A DNA stretch of 64,000 nucleotides from Aegilops tauschii subsp. strangulata (Eukaryota; Streptophyta; Magnoliopsida; Poales; Poaceae): positions 643,830,736 through 643,894,735 of the forward strand of contig NC_053036.3 in NCBI RefSeq assembly GCF_002575655.3. Reading direction: 5' to 3'. The position numbers and the translations under genes were made by a program. Below, one piece after another: positions 1 to 11,162 of the stretch; the stretch's first letter is position 1; every line of letters begins with the position of its first letter. Below the pieces are notes generated by a model. The model did no database searches, was not told the origin of the DNA, and saw nothing but the letters and a program-made list of their open reading frames with translations.

Positions 1-1150
1 AACAAATGAATAGGCCAATCATTTAGGCATTCAGGAGTACTCCTCCAGTAGCAGGAGTAGTTTGAAGGAGTACAGTGCAGCTTCTCTTCTCTCTCTCTTC
101 TCTTTCTCTTCTCTTAATGAAACTACTCCTGCTGTTGCTTGCTTCTGTGCTTAAAGGAGTAGCTTGTTGCTGTTGTAGCTTAAATTTGCTGTACTGCTTG
201 CAAGTTTTGTGTAGGACAGTAGGAGTACAATTTGCAGGGGAGTACTTGCAGTAGTAGTGCAATAGTGCTAGGAGTACTTAACTGGAACTTTTTCAGTTAA
301 TATGAGCAATAGTGCAGTAATGCACTCCTTACAATAGTGAAACAACATGAGCCCTAAATCCAGTAGCCCTAAATGAAACTTTTCAGTTAATTTTAATAAA
401 CTGAAACTTTTTCGTTAATTTTAATTAACATAAACTTTTCAGTTAATTTTAATTAACTGAAACTTCTCCTTTAATTTTAATTAACTGGAACCTTTTCTTT
501 AACTGAAACTTTTCAGTAAATGAAACCTTTCCTTTTCTTTCTTCTTGCTCTCTTCTTTATCTCTTCTTTCTCTCTTCTTCCTCTCTTCTCTTCTCCGAGC
601 ACTCCTTTCAGATACTCCTCTTGCTCTTTTTTTTCTCTCTTCTTTTCCTTTTCCTTTTCTTAACTGAAACTTTAATTGAATTTAACTAAAACTTTAACTG
701 AATTTAACTAAAACTTTTCAGTAAATGAAAGTACTCTTCTTGCTATCTTTTCTCTCTCTTATTTTCTCTTCTTCCTCTCTTCCCTTCTCTGAGTACTCCT
801 TTCAGATAATTCTAAATGAAACTTTTCCTTTAACTAAAACTAAATTAAACTTCTCCTTGAACTTCTCTTCTCTGAGGCTTTTGTCGAGCCCTCAAATAAT
901 GTTGTGTTCTGCTGACATATACAAATCGGAACGGAGGGATTATTTTGCTTTTGTAGTAACTAGATAGGACATACAGTAGCAAATGGAGTCCTTATGCCTG
1001 GCTATGGATCAGGCAACACAAAAACTTGAGGAAAAAAATAATAACTTACTGGCAAAACAGAGAAACAGATAGATATACTTGGGCAAAGTAGTTATCATAC
1101 TTCATAACATTACGTATAAAAAATACTTTGTTGTTGTACTGTAATGGGTC
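1..1150. repeat. Low-complexity AT/CT-rich tract with degenerate short repeats
   Basis: The first 300 bases are rich in GGAGTA/TACTCC words, and about 380-730 holds a degenerate repeat of the words CTGAAACTTTT and CAGTTAATTTTAATTAA mixed with CTCTTCT runs. Short open frames here are compositionally biased and look like chance. Near 920-945 the string GGAACGGAGGGATTA resembles one end of a Stowaway MITE, but no partner end is visible. No gene is supported. Confidence 0.6.
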
Positions 1151-1210
1151 TGGACAGAAGATTAATAAGTTATCCAAATCCTCAGTTTTCTTTGGTCCTC
1201 ACTGCACTGA

Positions 1211-1528
1211 ATGTGTCGTGGCTTGTTTACAAATTCAAAATGCTGCTTTAAAGGACACCTTTGCTGGCTCGAACACCATCCTTTTCGAACTTTAGTAGTG
1301 AGTCTGGTCGTGGCATGCATTGTGTCAAACTTAGAGCAGGAAACTAAGAAGTGGGAGCAACTATGGTCGATTGTGGCTCCCAACAAGATGAAGATAATTT
1401 TGTGGCGTGCAGGTGCAGCACATGATTGTCTGCCGACGGGTTTTCAGTTGCAAGGAAGACATATTCCTGATCGTCCGTTAAGTCGTTTCTGTGGCAGGGA
1501 AGAAGGAATTGAACATTGTTTTTATTAA
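1211..1528 (+). pseudogene. zf-RVT domain remnant of a LINE ORF2
   Basis: The translated frame carries the signature of the zinc-binding domain that follows the reverse transcriptase in plant LINE ORF2 proteins: an LW..V.PNKMKIILWRA block, then HDCLPTGFQLQGRHIPD, then the metal-binding run CGREEGIEHCF. In an intact LINE this domain lies between the reverse transcriptase and the 3' end and is thought to help bind the template. The frame stops immediately after the Cys/His cluster and the continuation shifts frame, so the piece is dead. It is about 105 residues against more than 1,000 for a full ORF2. There is no upstream endonuclease or polymerase domain. Confidence 0.7.
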
Positions 1529-2551
1529 CTGTCATTTTGCGACAAGAGTCTGCCTGGGGAGCTTATATGGTGTCAAGCTGGAACGCCCCTTCAGCGCGCT
1601 TGCCGGGACTAGGCCGTGGACACCCCCCTGAGTCCATGGTTGGCCAGGGGGCTCCGGACCCGGCGTGCCTCGGAGGCTGCGACCTTTCCGGCTCCTTCGG
1701 CTCGCCGGTGCCTTGGTGCCTCCGCACCCCCACCCTGCTGGTGTCCTTTGTGGCCGTCCATATCGTCACATCTTTGATTCCGGTGCACTCCGGGTTTCAG
1801 GCTCCTTGGGCTCGTCGGCATCCTCGTTGCTCCGGTCCCGGTGATCCAGATCTGCGCTACCCTCCGGATCTTGATTCATGCCGGCATCCGGCCATCATCA
1901 CATTCCTCAACACCCCTCACTTCGCCCAGCCGCCCACCTTCGTGCCCTGTCTGTCCCTCCCCTGCTCCGTTGTTCGCGCGTCCAGCGGCGCCCGTTGCCT
2001 CTTTGTCGGCGCGCGTGGCTCCCCTTCCTGTGGTCGTGGTTCCGACCTATGCCCGACTTCCTCTTCTCCGACCTGTACTCCGACGGCTTGGAATTGCTCG
2101 GACTCTGGCCAAGGAGAAATCCCTGCATTATATGCTGGCAGCGGCGACACCCACGGGTGCCGTTCCCTTCTTGGAGGCGTTGTCACGGTCGCTATCTGGG
2201 CCCCTCTTCGAGCATCAGGGAAAACCTAGGTCCGGTTTTTCGGACCGGACGGCGAAGGCGTCTCGGCGCCATACTCCTTCGTGAAGGCGCTATCTTGGCT
2301 ACTCGCGGCATCCTCGGGTCTGGAAATGTTGGTTATCGTGCTGTTGGTCCGAGCTACTTCTTAGGATGACGAATTTACCTGTGTTTTTCTTATTTGGACC
2401 GGGCATCCCATGTCTCTCAGCTTCGGACACCATGGTCACGCCTGTTGCGTCCGTGTCATGTGTTGTATCTCGCCTTGTACTTGTTCTAACTTCTTCTATC
2501 AATGAAATGATACGCAAGCTTTGCGTATTCATGAAAAAAAAGAAGAAAAAA
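1211..2551 (+). mobile_element. LINE (non-LTR retrotransposon) 3' fragment with poly(A)-like tail
   Basis: The stretch opens with a zinc-binding reverse-transcriptase (zf-RVT) coding remnant and ends at about 2534-2551 in an A-rich tail with interspersed G, directly after GCAAGCTTTGCGTATTCATG, a 3' end I associate with grass LINEs. The middle part (about 1600-2330) is GC-rich, has no clean coding frame and could contain another insertion. Only the 3' part of the element is present. No target-site duplication was established because the 5' end is not defined. Confidence 0.55.
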
Positions 2552-2899
2552 TCTAGTGAATATGCATCAATGGCTCTTTGACTTGCTGTATATATAGATG
2601 TACGGGCTTTCATGCCACGGCGGGAGGCACGCAATGATGTCAGGAACAATGAAGCAAAAGTATGTCCCTTGCCGGGCGTGCAGAGGCCGAGGTCGCAGTC
2701 GCTGGCAGGAGCGGCCGAGATGGCGCTGCCCTGCCGTCGGCCACGGCGGCTCGTGGCAGGCGCCACCGTGTGGGAGTAGGCCGTGCTGAGCCTGGATGCT
2801 CGCGGCGGCTAGGTCCATGCCGTCGGCCATGTGGGCGTGGACGGGGATCTCGTGGAGGTCCAAGGACGCGTGCGCACTCGGCTACGATGCTCCTGACGC

Positions 2900-3484
2900 C
2901 CCCAGCGCCGCCGGCGGGAGCACCAAGTGTGGGCCGAGGTGGCGGTCCATGGCGCTGGCCTGCTTGATGAAGAAGGTGGACACCTGCGATGCCGAACGGG
3001 ATCGAGCGTGGCCACCCAGATGGGCACCATCGCCACCACCAGCTTCGTCTCCTCCACTTGCGTCACCGTTGCCAGCCGCAACGCCCCTCACCTTCATGTT
3101 CCACAATCGCTGCCTTGTCGAGACACCGGAGAGCAGCCTCTCCCTGCCGTCCGCCTCGTACAGCTCGTCGGTGTCATCAGCTGGTAGTTGACGGTGCCGC
3201 TTCATGACCGCGGCCACGACAACGCGCAGTAGCGGCACCCTGTACCGGTAGGTCCGCCCACCCGGCGACGTAGACAACGAGTGAGCAGCCCGTGACGGCG
3301 GCGAGGAGCACGGTGGCGGCACCCCATCCGAACCGCTCCTGGATGTAGACGACGACGGTGACCCCAAGCAGCACCCCTGAGCAGAGTTCGGCAGTGCGCA
3401 ATTCCACCAGTTGAAGTAGGACACCTTCTGCGGCTGCTCGACGGCGTGGCCGTCGTCCAACTGGTGGTGGTGGGCTCCGGCCAC
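2900..3484 (-). pseudogene. NPF (NRT1/PTR) nitrate/peptide transporter pseudogene
   Basis: Reading the minus strand, three frames must be combined to follow one NPF-family protein. KVSYFNWWNCAL is followed by an SGVLLGVTVVVYIQERFGW transmembrane stretch, then YRYRVP, LLRVVVAAVMKRHRQLPAD, a TQVEETKLVVAMVPIWVATL helix and QVSTFFIKQASAMDRHLG. These correspond to the middle of the transporter, from about transmembrane helix 4 through the long cytoplasmic loop to helices 7 and 8. NPF proteins are proton-coupled plasma or vacuolar membrane transporters of about 550-600 residues; less than half is present here. At least two frameshifts and loss of both ends show it is non-functional. Downstream of about 2900 the similarity becomes unclear. 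The GC-rich composition is typical of grass NPF exons and differs from the flanking repeats, so this is a host-gene relic. Confidence 0.75.
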
Positions 3485-3494
3485 TGGCCCTCAA

Positions 3495-4450
3495 CGTGTT
3501 TGTTGTAATGTGTGTGAGAGGGGAAGAGAGGAGAAGGAAGACTTAGTTGTCACGCCCTAGGGGCGGCCAGGTTCGCCGGAGAGTGGATCGGAGGTGGAGA
3601 AGAGGATCTAGATTGGGGAGGAGGTCAGAAGGTAGAAGAAGGCAGCAAGGGGATAAGAGCGAACGAGAGGTTCAGAATGCTTTTTCATTTCATAGGTGAT
3701 TTGCTACAGTAGTCGACCGTTGATTATATATGCACGTGTCGTTTACAAGACCGGGCCGGCCCATGACCCAACACCAACACAACGCTCACGGCCAACTCGC
3801 CACTTTGAATTACCCGCTCTCTTCTCCTGTCTTCTGCTTGGCGCTGTTCTTGCCTGGTCTCTGCTTCTTGGCTGTCGTCAGTGCGCTAGTACTGACAATA
3901 GTCAAGACGCACACACGTGGCGACTTTTTGCCAAGTCAGATCCTAACAACGGCCCCACCTGTGGGAAACACGATCAAACGCGGCAAAGCGACCGATGGGT
4001 GCTGTCTGCAAAAAGAAGTCTATTGAAAACGCGATGGCTTTTGCACAAAATTAGGGACCAGATGGTTTTGTGCAACCCTAGCCACAAATACGGTGGTTTT
4101 CTGCTTTTAACTCTATTCCGAGACCACATGGGACAATGTCTGATAGCTTGCTGTCAATCTTTTTAAGGAGTTACCATGCCAGAGATGGCGGAAGTGTCGT
4201 TGCCAATTATCCGATCGAGCGAAGAACGCTGAGCTCAAGAGGACACACACAGGCGAGAGAGGAAAGTCTTTGTGCTGCAGCTAACAACGCCACGTTTTTT
4301 GTTCCATTCCTTTTCCCTTATTCCTGGTACAACCGAAAGCCTAGCTAACAAACCCCGGCCAGCCCGTCGTGATCCGGATTGATCACGCCATCCCATGACC
4401 TCAAGTTCACACACGCGTGCCGCACTGACTGGGTTTAGAGAAAACCAACA
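3495..4450. other. Unassigned intergenic sequence
   Basis: Mixed-composition sequence with no coherent coding frame, terminal repeats or tail. The left edge of the copia remnant begins at about 4451, where homology to 9888-9960 starts abruptly. Confidence 0.5.
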
Positions 4451-5743
4451 CCGGCGGAACAAGCCTCCGCCCTCATAGCCTTCTCCAACAAATTGTCCAT
4501 ACTTAAAAATTACACTTTATTGGATTCAAAAACCAACTTAAAATCATCTCGACATAAACGGGAACCGCTAACGAGATTTTTATTGATGGACGACACATGA
4601 TGAACGTTCTTCAGACGCACGGTCTTCCCCGAAGTAAACTTCAGATCAACCGTACCAACACCTCCAACGATGGCATGTGACCCATTCCCCATCAGCACAG
4701 GAGAAGTCCCTGTGACCTGGTAAGAAGAAAACATGGAGGCGTCAGCACAAACATGTACATTGGCACCGGTGTCAATTAACCAATCAGGAGATTGAAATAC
4801 TGAAAGGATGGTAGGAAGAATACCGTACCCAGATTCCTTCATATCAGTATCACCAATGACAACATTAGCGGACTTGCCGCTCTTCTCATGTTCGCGCTCC
4901 TCAAAGCGGTTAGGACACTTCGGAGCCCAGTGATTAGGATCACCGCAGACATGGCAAAGTCCCTTCCCCTTCTTATGAGAATTCTTCTTGAAGTAGGTAG
5001 AAGGTGATGGCTTGTTCTTTGTATCAAACTTGCCTTTGCCCTGAGTTTTGTTCTTGTTGTTTTTAAACTTGTTGGGCTGGAAGTTCTTCTTCTGTACCAT
5101 GTGGGCACTAGAAGCTCCCTCAGCAACTCGAGCACGTGTATCCTTTTCTCTCGCCTTCTCTTTAACATCAAGAGTATCAATGAGATCCGAAACGAAAAAC
5201 TCCTGTCTCTTGTGTTTCAGGGAAGTAGCAAAATTGTTCCACGAAGGTGGAAGCTTGGCAATGATGCCTCCGGCAATAAATTTGTCTGGCAACACACACT
5301 TGAAAAGTACTCAAGTTCTTTTGCGAGCGACTGTATCTCATGAGCCTGCTGGACAATAGAGCGCTCACCAGTCATCTTGTAGTCATAGAATTGCTCCATG
5401 ACATACAACTCATTGCCAACGTCCGAGGCCCCAAACTTGGCCTCAAATGCAACCCACATGTCCTTGCCGTTGTCAAACGACATATACGAATCCACAATGG
5501 AATCGTCAAGAACACTCAGAAGGGCGCCATTAAAGAGGGTATCGATCTTCTCAAAGCTTCCTGCTGTGCAGGATTAATATCGCCCTCGGGCTTGCCCTTG
5601 GTTGCGTCATAGCAGTACATGGTCTGGAACCAGTACACTGCTCTCTTGCGCCACCTCTTATATTGCACCCCCTTAAAAGTAGGCGGCTTCAGATGCGTAG
5701 CAAAACCACTCGAAGTAAATTGCCTATAATCAGGTTTTTGGAT
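4451..5743 (-). mobile_element. Truncated second internal region of the copia element (gag to early pol)
   Basis: This minus-strand block repeats the 5' internal region of the adjacent full copia element: 4451-5743 aligns with about 9888-11162 at a visible divergence of several percent. It begins directly after the shared LTR at 5744-6682 and breaks off at about 4451 inside the region just upstream of integrase. The whole 4.45-12.1 kb locus is therefore LTR-internal-LTR-partial internal when read on the minus strand. No LTR is found on the left side. Confidence 0.8.
4510..5720 (-). pseudogene. Copia gag plus protease remnant (truncated copy)
   Basis: In minus-strand order the frames show the gag amino-terminal part (LKPPTFKGVQYKRWRKRA at about 5690-5640), MDSYMSFDNGKDMWVAFEAK (from 5495), then [20 protein letters not shown] (from 5295). 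A CCHC zinc knuckle [14 protein letters not shown] and the aspartic protease site [11 protein letters not shown] follow. Gag packages element RNA and the protease matures the polyprotein. The protein is split by frameshifts near 5560 and near 5305, and both breaks are also present at the same positions in the neighbouring copy (about 10978 and 10724). The frame ends at 4510 just after the protease, close to the truncation point. It is non-functional. Confidence 0.8.
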
Positions 5744-6682
5744 TGTTGAATATATGCGCAAATTACTACGAGATTTAATCCAAATAAGCAGAAGACAAAT
5801 CGTGACAGCACTAGCAGAGATTAAACTAATCATGCGAACTAGCATAGGAGATGAACATATCACATCTAGGGCACATACTAAAAACATGAATTCTACCACG
5901 ATCTCGAACAAGAAGGATAGAATCACATACTGTGCAGCGGGAGTAGCACCGCCGGTGTTGACGTTGTCGCCCATGAGGTTGCCGAGGTCGGGGAAGAAGT
6001 CGTTGTTGGCAAAGTCGTCGCTGCCAGCAGTCGCGCGAGTGCACTCCCCCAAAACCTGATCGCCCCTCTCCCGTACAGGATCACGAGAGGCGGGGTTCTG
6101 GAGGCCTGCTGTCCCTTCTCCCGGTGCACGCCGAAAGAAGGGATGGAGAATACTTGCTTGGCGGCGCAATGATCTGGAACGGTGTTGCGAAACCATGCGA
6201 TACGGCGGCGGCTAGGGTAGGCGTCTGCCTGACTATATAGTATGGGCCGGGTAGGTCGTGGGAGTAAACCCCACGTCCGAGTCATCGCGATCCAAAAGAA
6301 TTGGAAAGGGTTCAGTAATTAACGCGTCCGTTAATTATTAATTAATGACTCATTAATTTTTCTCGAGCAGTAAAAATATAGACAACGTGCATAGCTCTGT
6401 CCTCGGCTCGGCTCGGCTCATTCCCGCAACCCGCATCGCGTCGCGTCGTGACGTGGCGAGGCGAGCGAGGAGAAGGAGCGCACGTGTAGGTCTCCTCTTC
6501 TTATGCTCATACAAGTGGTAGAAGAGCTCACCTTATAAAGAGGTGCAAATCTCACTCAACTTCCGGGGTGGGACTAAACTTTAGTCTCACTCACACCACT
6601 GACACGTGTGCATGAATGGGCCAAGAGAATTTCAAAATTTTAGTTGGGCTTTGGGCCAAAGGCCCACTAGCAAATTCCAACA
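5744..6682 (-). repeat. Copia LTR (shared middle LTR)
   Basis: On the minus strand this starts TGTTGGAATTTGCTAGTGGG at 6682 and is matched by 11163-12103. The end at 5744 is inferred from the inverted terminal match between TGTTGGAA and ATTCAACA. Immediately upstream on the minus strand (6683-6692) is a purine-rich TGCGGGGGAT tract, the expected polypurine primer for plus-strand synthesis, so this LTR is the 3' LTR of the right-hand element. It is simultaneously followed by gag, as a 5' LTR would be. A TATA-like CTATATAG lies near 6232-6239. No standard tRNA-Met primer site was recognised after the inferred end, so that boundary is the weaker one. Confidence 0.65.
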
Positions 6683-7276
6683 ATCCCCCGCAAAGTCTCA
6701 TTGGCACATCTCATTTGGTTCCAAAGCATTGTTTATATACCGGCGCTTAGTGGAGACTGTGAAGTTGAACTTCCACTTAGAGTTTTATGCTACACTAGAT
6801 CACAACTAAATAGTGGACTATGCCTTGAACTACAAGTTTTCTGCGAGACTAGTTTCACACAAATTCTTGACCGATACTGGGCTGCCGCAAGGCTGCCCGC
6901 GGGTGAAGCGTATACGTCATACTCCAGGGCCTTTCATGAATTTATTAGAGAACACCCAATTCTCACAGACTGCAATGTTAACAGTCAAATTCATATAGGT
7001 GTGTTCCACAGGAGATGCTCTGTAGGACAACATCTCTGCTTACTCAAATAAGCCACTTGGAACACATTAAGATAAATATCAACCCGCCATGCAGATCAGG
7101 AGAGTATTGCATCTTTATGGAGTGGGATAATTGAAATAGGGATACTCTTCTCTCAGCTGACCTATAGCTTGTCTCCCACTTCTTACTTCACGGGATCTCC
7201 GATCACATAGAGTGGGTTACACTATGGACAACTCATGCGGTGGGTCTCAAACCCATCTCCATCGAGGCATTATCTA
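6683..7276 (-). other. 3' untranslated region and polypurine tract of the copia element
   Basis: The segment lies between the RNase H frame and the LTR on the minus strand. It has no open coding frame and ends in the purine-rich tract TGCGGGGGAT adjoining the LTR start. Short frames on the plus strand here look like chance. Confidence 0.6.
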
Positions 7277-8107
7277 TCACATTACGTGATAAACCCTTTG
7301 TGAAGGATCTGCCAAGTTTTTTGACGTTTGGATATAATCCAACGTAATAACTCCGGAGTTCCTCAATTTTCTGACAAATTTTAGTCTCCTCTTCACATGC
7401 CTTGAGGACTTCATATTATCCTTAGAAATGTTTATCTTGACGATCACAGTTTGAATATCAAAGTTCATCAGGATAGGGGGTATTGTTTTTTCAACTATAG
7501 GTAAGTCCATCAAGAGCTCACGAAGCCACTCTGCTTCAACAGTTCCAGTGTCTAATGCTGTGAGTTCTGCTTCCATAGTTGACCTCGTTAAGATGGTCTT
7601 CTTGCAAGACTTCCAGGAAACAACGCCACCACCAAGTGTAAAAACATAACCACTTGTGGCCTTAATCTCATCAGCATCAGATATCCAGTTTGAGTCACTA
7701 TTTCCTTCCAGTACCCTTGGATACCCGGTGTAGTAAATCCCATAGCTCGTAGTGCCTTTCAAATAGCGCATAACCCTCTCAAGCGCATGCCAATGATTAT
7801 CTCCCGGTTTTGACACAAACCGACTCAGCTTGCTCACAACAAAAGAGATGTTAGGCCTCGTGGTACTCACCAAATACATAAGCGAGCCAATAATCTGAGA
7901 ATACCTTAGTTGATCTCTAGCAATCCGTCGATTCTTTCGAAGCAACACACTAGCATCATATGGAGTTGGAGAAGGCGTGCAGTCGCTATACCCAAAACGA
8001 CTCAAGATCTTTTCCACATAGTGAGACTGAAGCAGTGTGATCCCACCATTCTCATCTCTCAATAGCTTGATGTTTAAGATAACATCAGCTACTCCTAGAT
8101 CCTTCAT
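7277..8107 (-). pseudogene. Copia RNase H domain and reverse transcriptase connection region
   Basis: The frame reads MKDLGVADVILNIKLLRDEN, then SRFVSKPGDNHWHALERVMR and LKGTTSYGIYYTG, which is the copia RT tail and tether. The RNase H signature follows: SDADEIKATSGYVFTLGGG, TRSTMEAELTALDTG with the catalytic Glu, and ASKNLADP-like TSKNLADPSQ near the end. RNase H removes the RNA template after minus-strand synthesis. The frame is open for 276 residues but is out of frame with the RT block upstream, and the catalytic aspartate context is altered (NSDSNWISD). It is part of a dead polyprotein. Confidence 0.75.
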
Positions 8108-8149
8108 CTCAAAACAACGAGATAAGAAATCCTTAACCTCTTTGATTAG

Positions 8150-8960
8150 ATCAAGTTTGGTTCCAAAGATCAGTATGTCATCGACATACAGACAAAGAAT
8201 TTTACTACAAAGCTGGTGGCAGTTAATGTTCTTTCGAACTTCTCATGCCACTCCTTAGGAGCTTGTTTAAGGCCATACAAAGACTTTAATAACTTGCACA
8301 CCTTTCCTTCCTGACCAAGTACTACAAAACCATCTGGTTGATCCATGTAAATTTCCTCCTTCAACTCTCCATTGAGGAAAGCCGTCTTAACGTCCATTTG
8401 ATGAACGAGAAGACCATGTGAGGCAGCCAGTGATAGTAGCACCTGAATTGTGGTCAGTCTAGCCACGGGTGAGTAAGTATCAAAGAAGTCTTCACCTTCT
8501 TTCTGGGTATAACCCTTAGCCACAAGTCGTGCCTTGTACTTTTCAATCGTACCATCAGATCTAAGCTTCTTCTTGAACACCCACTTACATCCTACAGCCT
8601 TGCACCCATAAGGACGGTCAGTGATCTCCCAGGTTTCGTTAGCTAAGATGGAATACATCTCGCTATGAACAGTTTCCTTCCAGTAGTCAGCATCAGGAGA
8701 TGCATAGGCTTCTAAAAGAGTCCTGAGTGTATCATCCACGAGGTACACAATGAAATCATCACCAAAGGACTTTGTAGTCCTCTGTCTCTTACTCCTCACA
8801 GGAGTTCCATTGTCACCCTTAACAGGATTCTCAACGTGTTCCATCGCAATGGTGGGTTCAGGAATTACAGTGAATTCCTCACTAGATGGAGTAGGTATCT
8901 CTTGATTTGATGAACTTGACATATCCTTCATAGGAAATATGTCCTCAAAGAAAGTTGCAT
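8150..8960 (-). pseudogene. Copia reverse transcriptase domain
   Basis: The minus-strand frame contains the copia RT landmarks in order: [72 protein letters not shown] and [17 protein letters not shown]. The polymerase active-site sequence YVDD is encoded at about 8180-8170 but in a different frame, because a frameshift with probable loss of bases lies near 8210. The domain copies element RNA into DNA in an intact element. It is broken here. Confidence 0.8.
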
Positions 8961-9955
8961 CATTCGACTCCATAATTGTACCAACATGCATGTCGAATAC
9001 CTTGGATTTTATTATAAAAAAATCTATAACCAATGCTATGAAAAGCATAGCCCAGAAGAACACAATCCACGGTTTTTGGTCCAAGTTTACGCTTCTTGAG
9101 AATTGGTATATTGACTTTCGCCAAACAACCCCAAGTACGTAGGTAAGAGAGTTTCGACCTTTTCCTTTCCCATTCCTCAAATGGAGTCATGGTCGTATGC
9201 TTTGTGGGAACTCGGTTTAGGACATGACACGCAGTCATTAGCGCCCCCCACAATTCCTTGGAGAGACCCGATGTGTCTAATATGGTGTTAACCATATCAG
9301 TTAGAGTTCGGTTCTTTCTTTCGGCTACCCCATTTGACTGAGATGAGTAGGGAGGCGTCCTCTCATGGATTATACCATGTTCCACACAAAACAAATCAAA
9401 TTAATTGGAAAAATACTCTCCACCACGATCAGACCTAAGCCGTTTAATTTTTCGATCAAGTTGGTTCTCTGCTTCAGCTCTATAGTTTTTGAAGAAAGTT
9501 AAAGCCTCATCTTTTGATTTTAGAATATACACATAAAAATATCTAGTGGAGTCATCAATCAACGTCATGAAGTATCTCTTTCCACCTTTTGTCAACACAC
9601 CATTCATCTCACAAAGATCAGAATGTATAAGCTCTAGTGGCGCCAAGTCTCTTGTGTCTGCAGTCTCATGGGACTTGCGAGGTTGCTTAGCTTGCACACA
9701 AACTTGGCACTTGGAGCCTTTGACAATAGAGATTTTCGAAATTAAATTCATATTGGCTAGCCGCGTCATGCAACTAAAGTTAATATGACAAAGTCGTGAA
9801 TGCCAAATATCAGACTCATTATTGTGGCAAACATTATTAATAACTTTAGTGCAAATATCTGACAAAGACAGGCGGAACAAGCCTCCGCCCTCATAGCCTT
9901 CTCCAACAAATTGTCCATACTTAGAAATTACAACTTTATTGGATGTAAAAACCAA
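8960..9955 (-). pseudogene. Copia integrase region (pre-integrase zinc finger and core)
   Basis: Two minus-strand frames cover integrase. The first (9955-9401) has SDIWHSRLCHINFSCMTRL with the HHCC-type pre-integrase finger, PLELIHSDLCEMNGVLTKGG with the first catalytic Asp, and RLRSDRGGEYFSN with the second. The second (9394-8960) continues with GIIHERTPPYSSQSNGVAERK and the catalytic Glu. A stop separates the two at about 9400. A hydrophobic out-of-frame stretch near 9000-9100 shows another frameshift. Integrase joins the DNA copy to the chromosome. The order upstream of RT confirms copia. Confidence 0.8.
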
Positions 9956-9967
9956 CTTAAAACCATC

Positions 9968-11150
9968 TCAACATAAACGGGAACTGCTAACGAGATTTCT
10001 ATTGATGGACGGCACATGATGAACGTTCTTCAGACGCACGGTCTTCCCTGAAGTAAACTTCAGATTGACCGTACCAACACCTCGAACGATGGCATGTGAC
10101 CCATTCCCCATCAGCACGGGAGAAGTCCCTGTGACCTGGTAAGAAGAAAACATGGAGGCGTCAGCACAAACATGTACATTGGCACCAGTGTCAATTAAAC
10201 AATCAGGAGATTGAAATACTGAAAGGACGGTAGGAAGAATACCATACCCAGATTCCTTCATATCAGTATCACCAATGACAACATTAGCGGAGTTTCCACT
10301 CTTCTCATGTTCGCGCTCCTCAAAGCAGTTAGGACACTTCAGAGCCCAGTGATTAGGATCATCGCAGACATGGCAAAGTCCCTTCCCCTTCTTATGAGAA
10401 TTCTTCTTGAAATAGGTAGAAGGTGACGGCTTGTTCTTTGTATCAAACTTGCCTTTGCCCTGAGTGTTGTTCTTGTTGTTTTTGAACTTGTTGGGCTGGA
10501 AGTTCTTCTTCTGTACCATGTGGGCACTAGAAGCTCCCTCAGCAACTTGAGCATGTGTGTACTTTGCTCTCGCCTTCTCTTCAACGTCAAGAGTACCAAT
10601 GAGATCCAAAACGGAAAACTCCTTTCTCTTGTGTTTCAGGGAAGTAGCAAAATTGTTCCACGAAGGTGGAATCTTGGCAATGATGCCTCCGGCAACAAAT
10701 TTGTCCGGCAACACACACTTGAAAAGTACTCAAGTTCTTTTGCGAGCGATTGTATCTCATGAGCCTGCTGGACAATAGAGCGCTCATCAGTCATCTTGTA
10801 GTCATAGAATTGTTCCTTGACATACAACTCGTTGCCAGCGTCCGAGGCCCCAAACTTGGCCTCGAGTGCAACCCACATGTCCTTGACGTTGTCAAACGAC
10901 ATATATGAATCCACAATAGAATCGTCAAGAATACTCGGAAGGGCGCCTTTAAAGAGGGTATCGATCTTCTCAAAGCTTCCTGCTGTGCAGGATTAATATC
11001 GCACTCGAGCTTGCCCTTGGTTGCGTCATAGCAGTACATGGTCTGGAACTAGTACATTGCTCTCTTGCGCCACCTCTTATATTGCACCCCCTTAAAGGTA
11101 GGCGGCTTCAGATGCGCAGCAAAACCACTCAAAGTAAATTGCCTATAATC
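9968..11150 (-). pseudogene. Copia gag and protease (right copy)
   Basis: The same domains as in the truncated copy are present: [58 protein letters not shown], the zinc knuckle [14 protein letters not shown] and the protease site [11 protein letters not shown]. An additional TAG lies just after the RKRAMY block near 11050. The two frameshifts near 10978 and 10724 are shared with the left copy. The protein is not expressible as one piece. Confidence 0.8.
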
Positions 11151-11162
11151 AGGTTTTTGGAT

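Noticed and set aside
1841..2369. Long plus-strand open frames of up to about 160 codons in GC-rich DNA
   Set aside because: Several overlapping frames on both strands are open at once, proline/arginine-rich and without recognisable domains; this is expected of GC-rich DNA.
3980..4000. AAAGCGACCGAT shared with the sequence beside the copia LTR at 12109
   Set aside because: A 12-base match is expected many times by chance in a window of this size.
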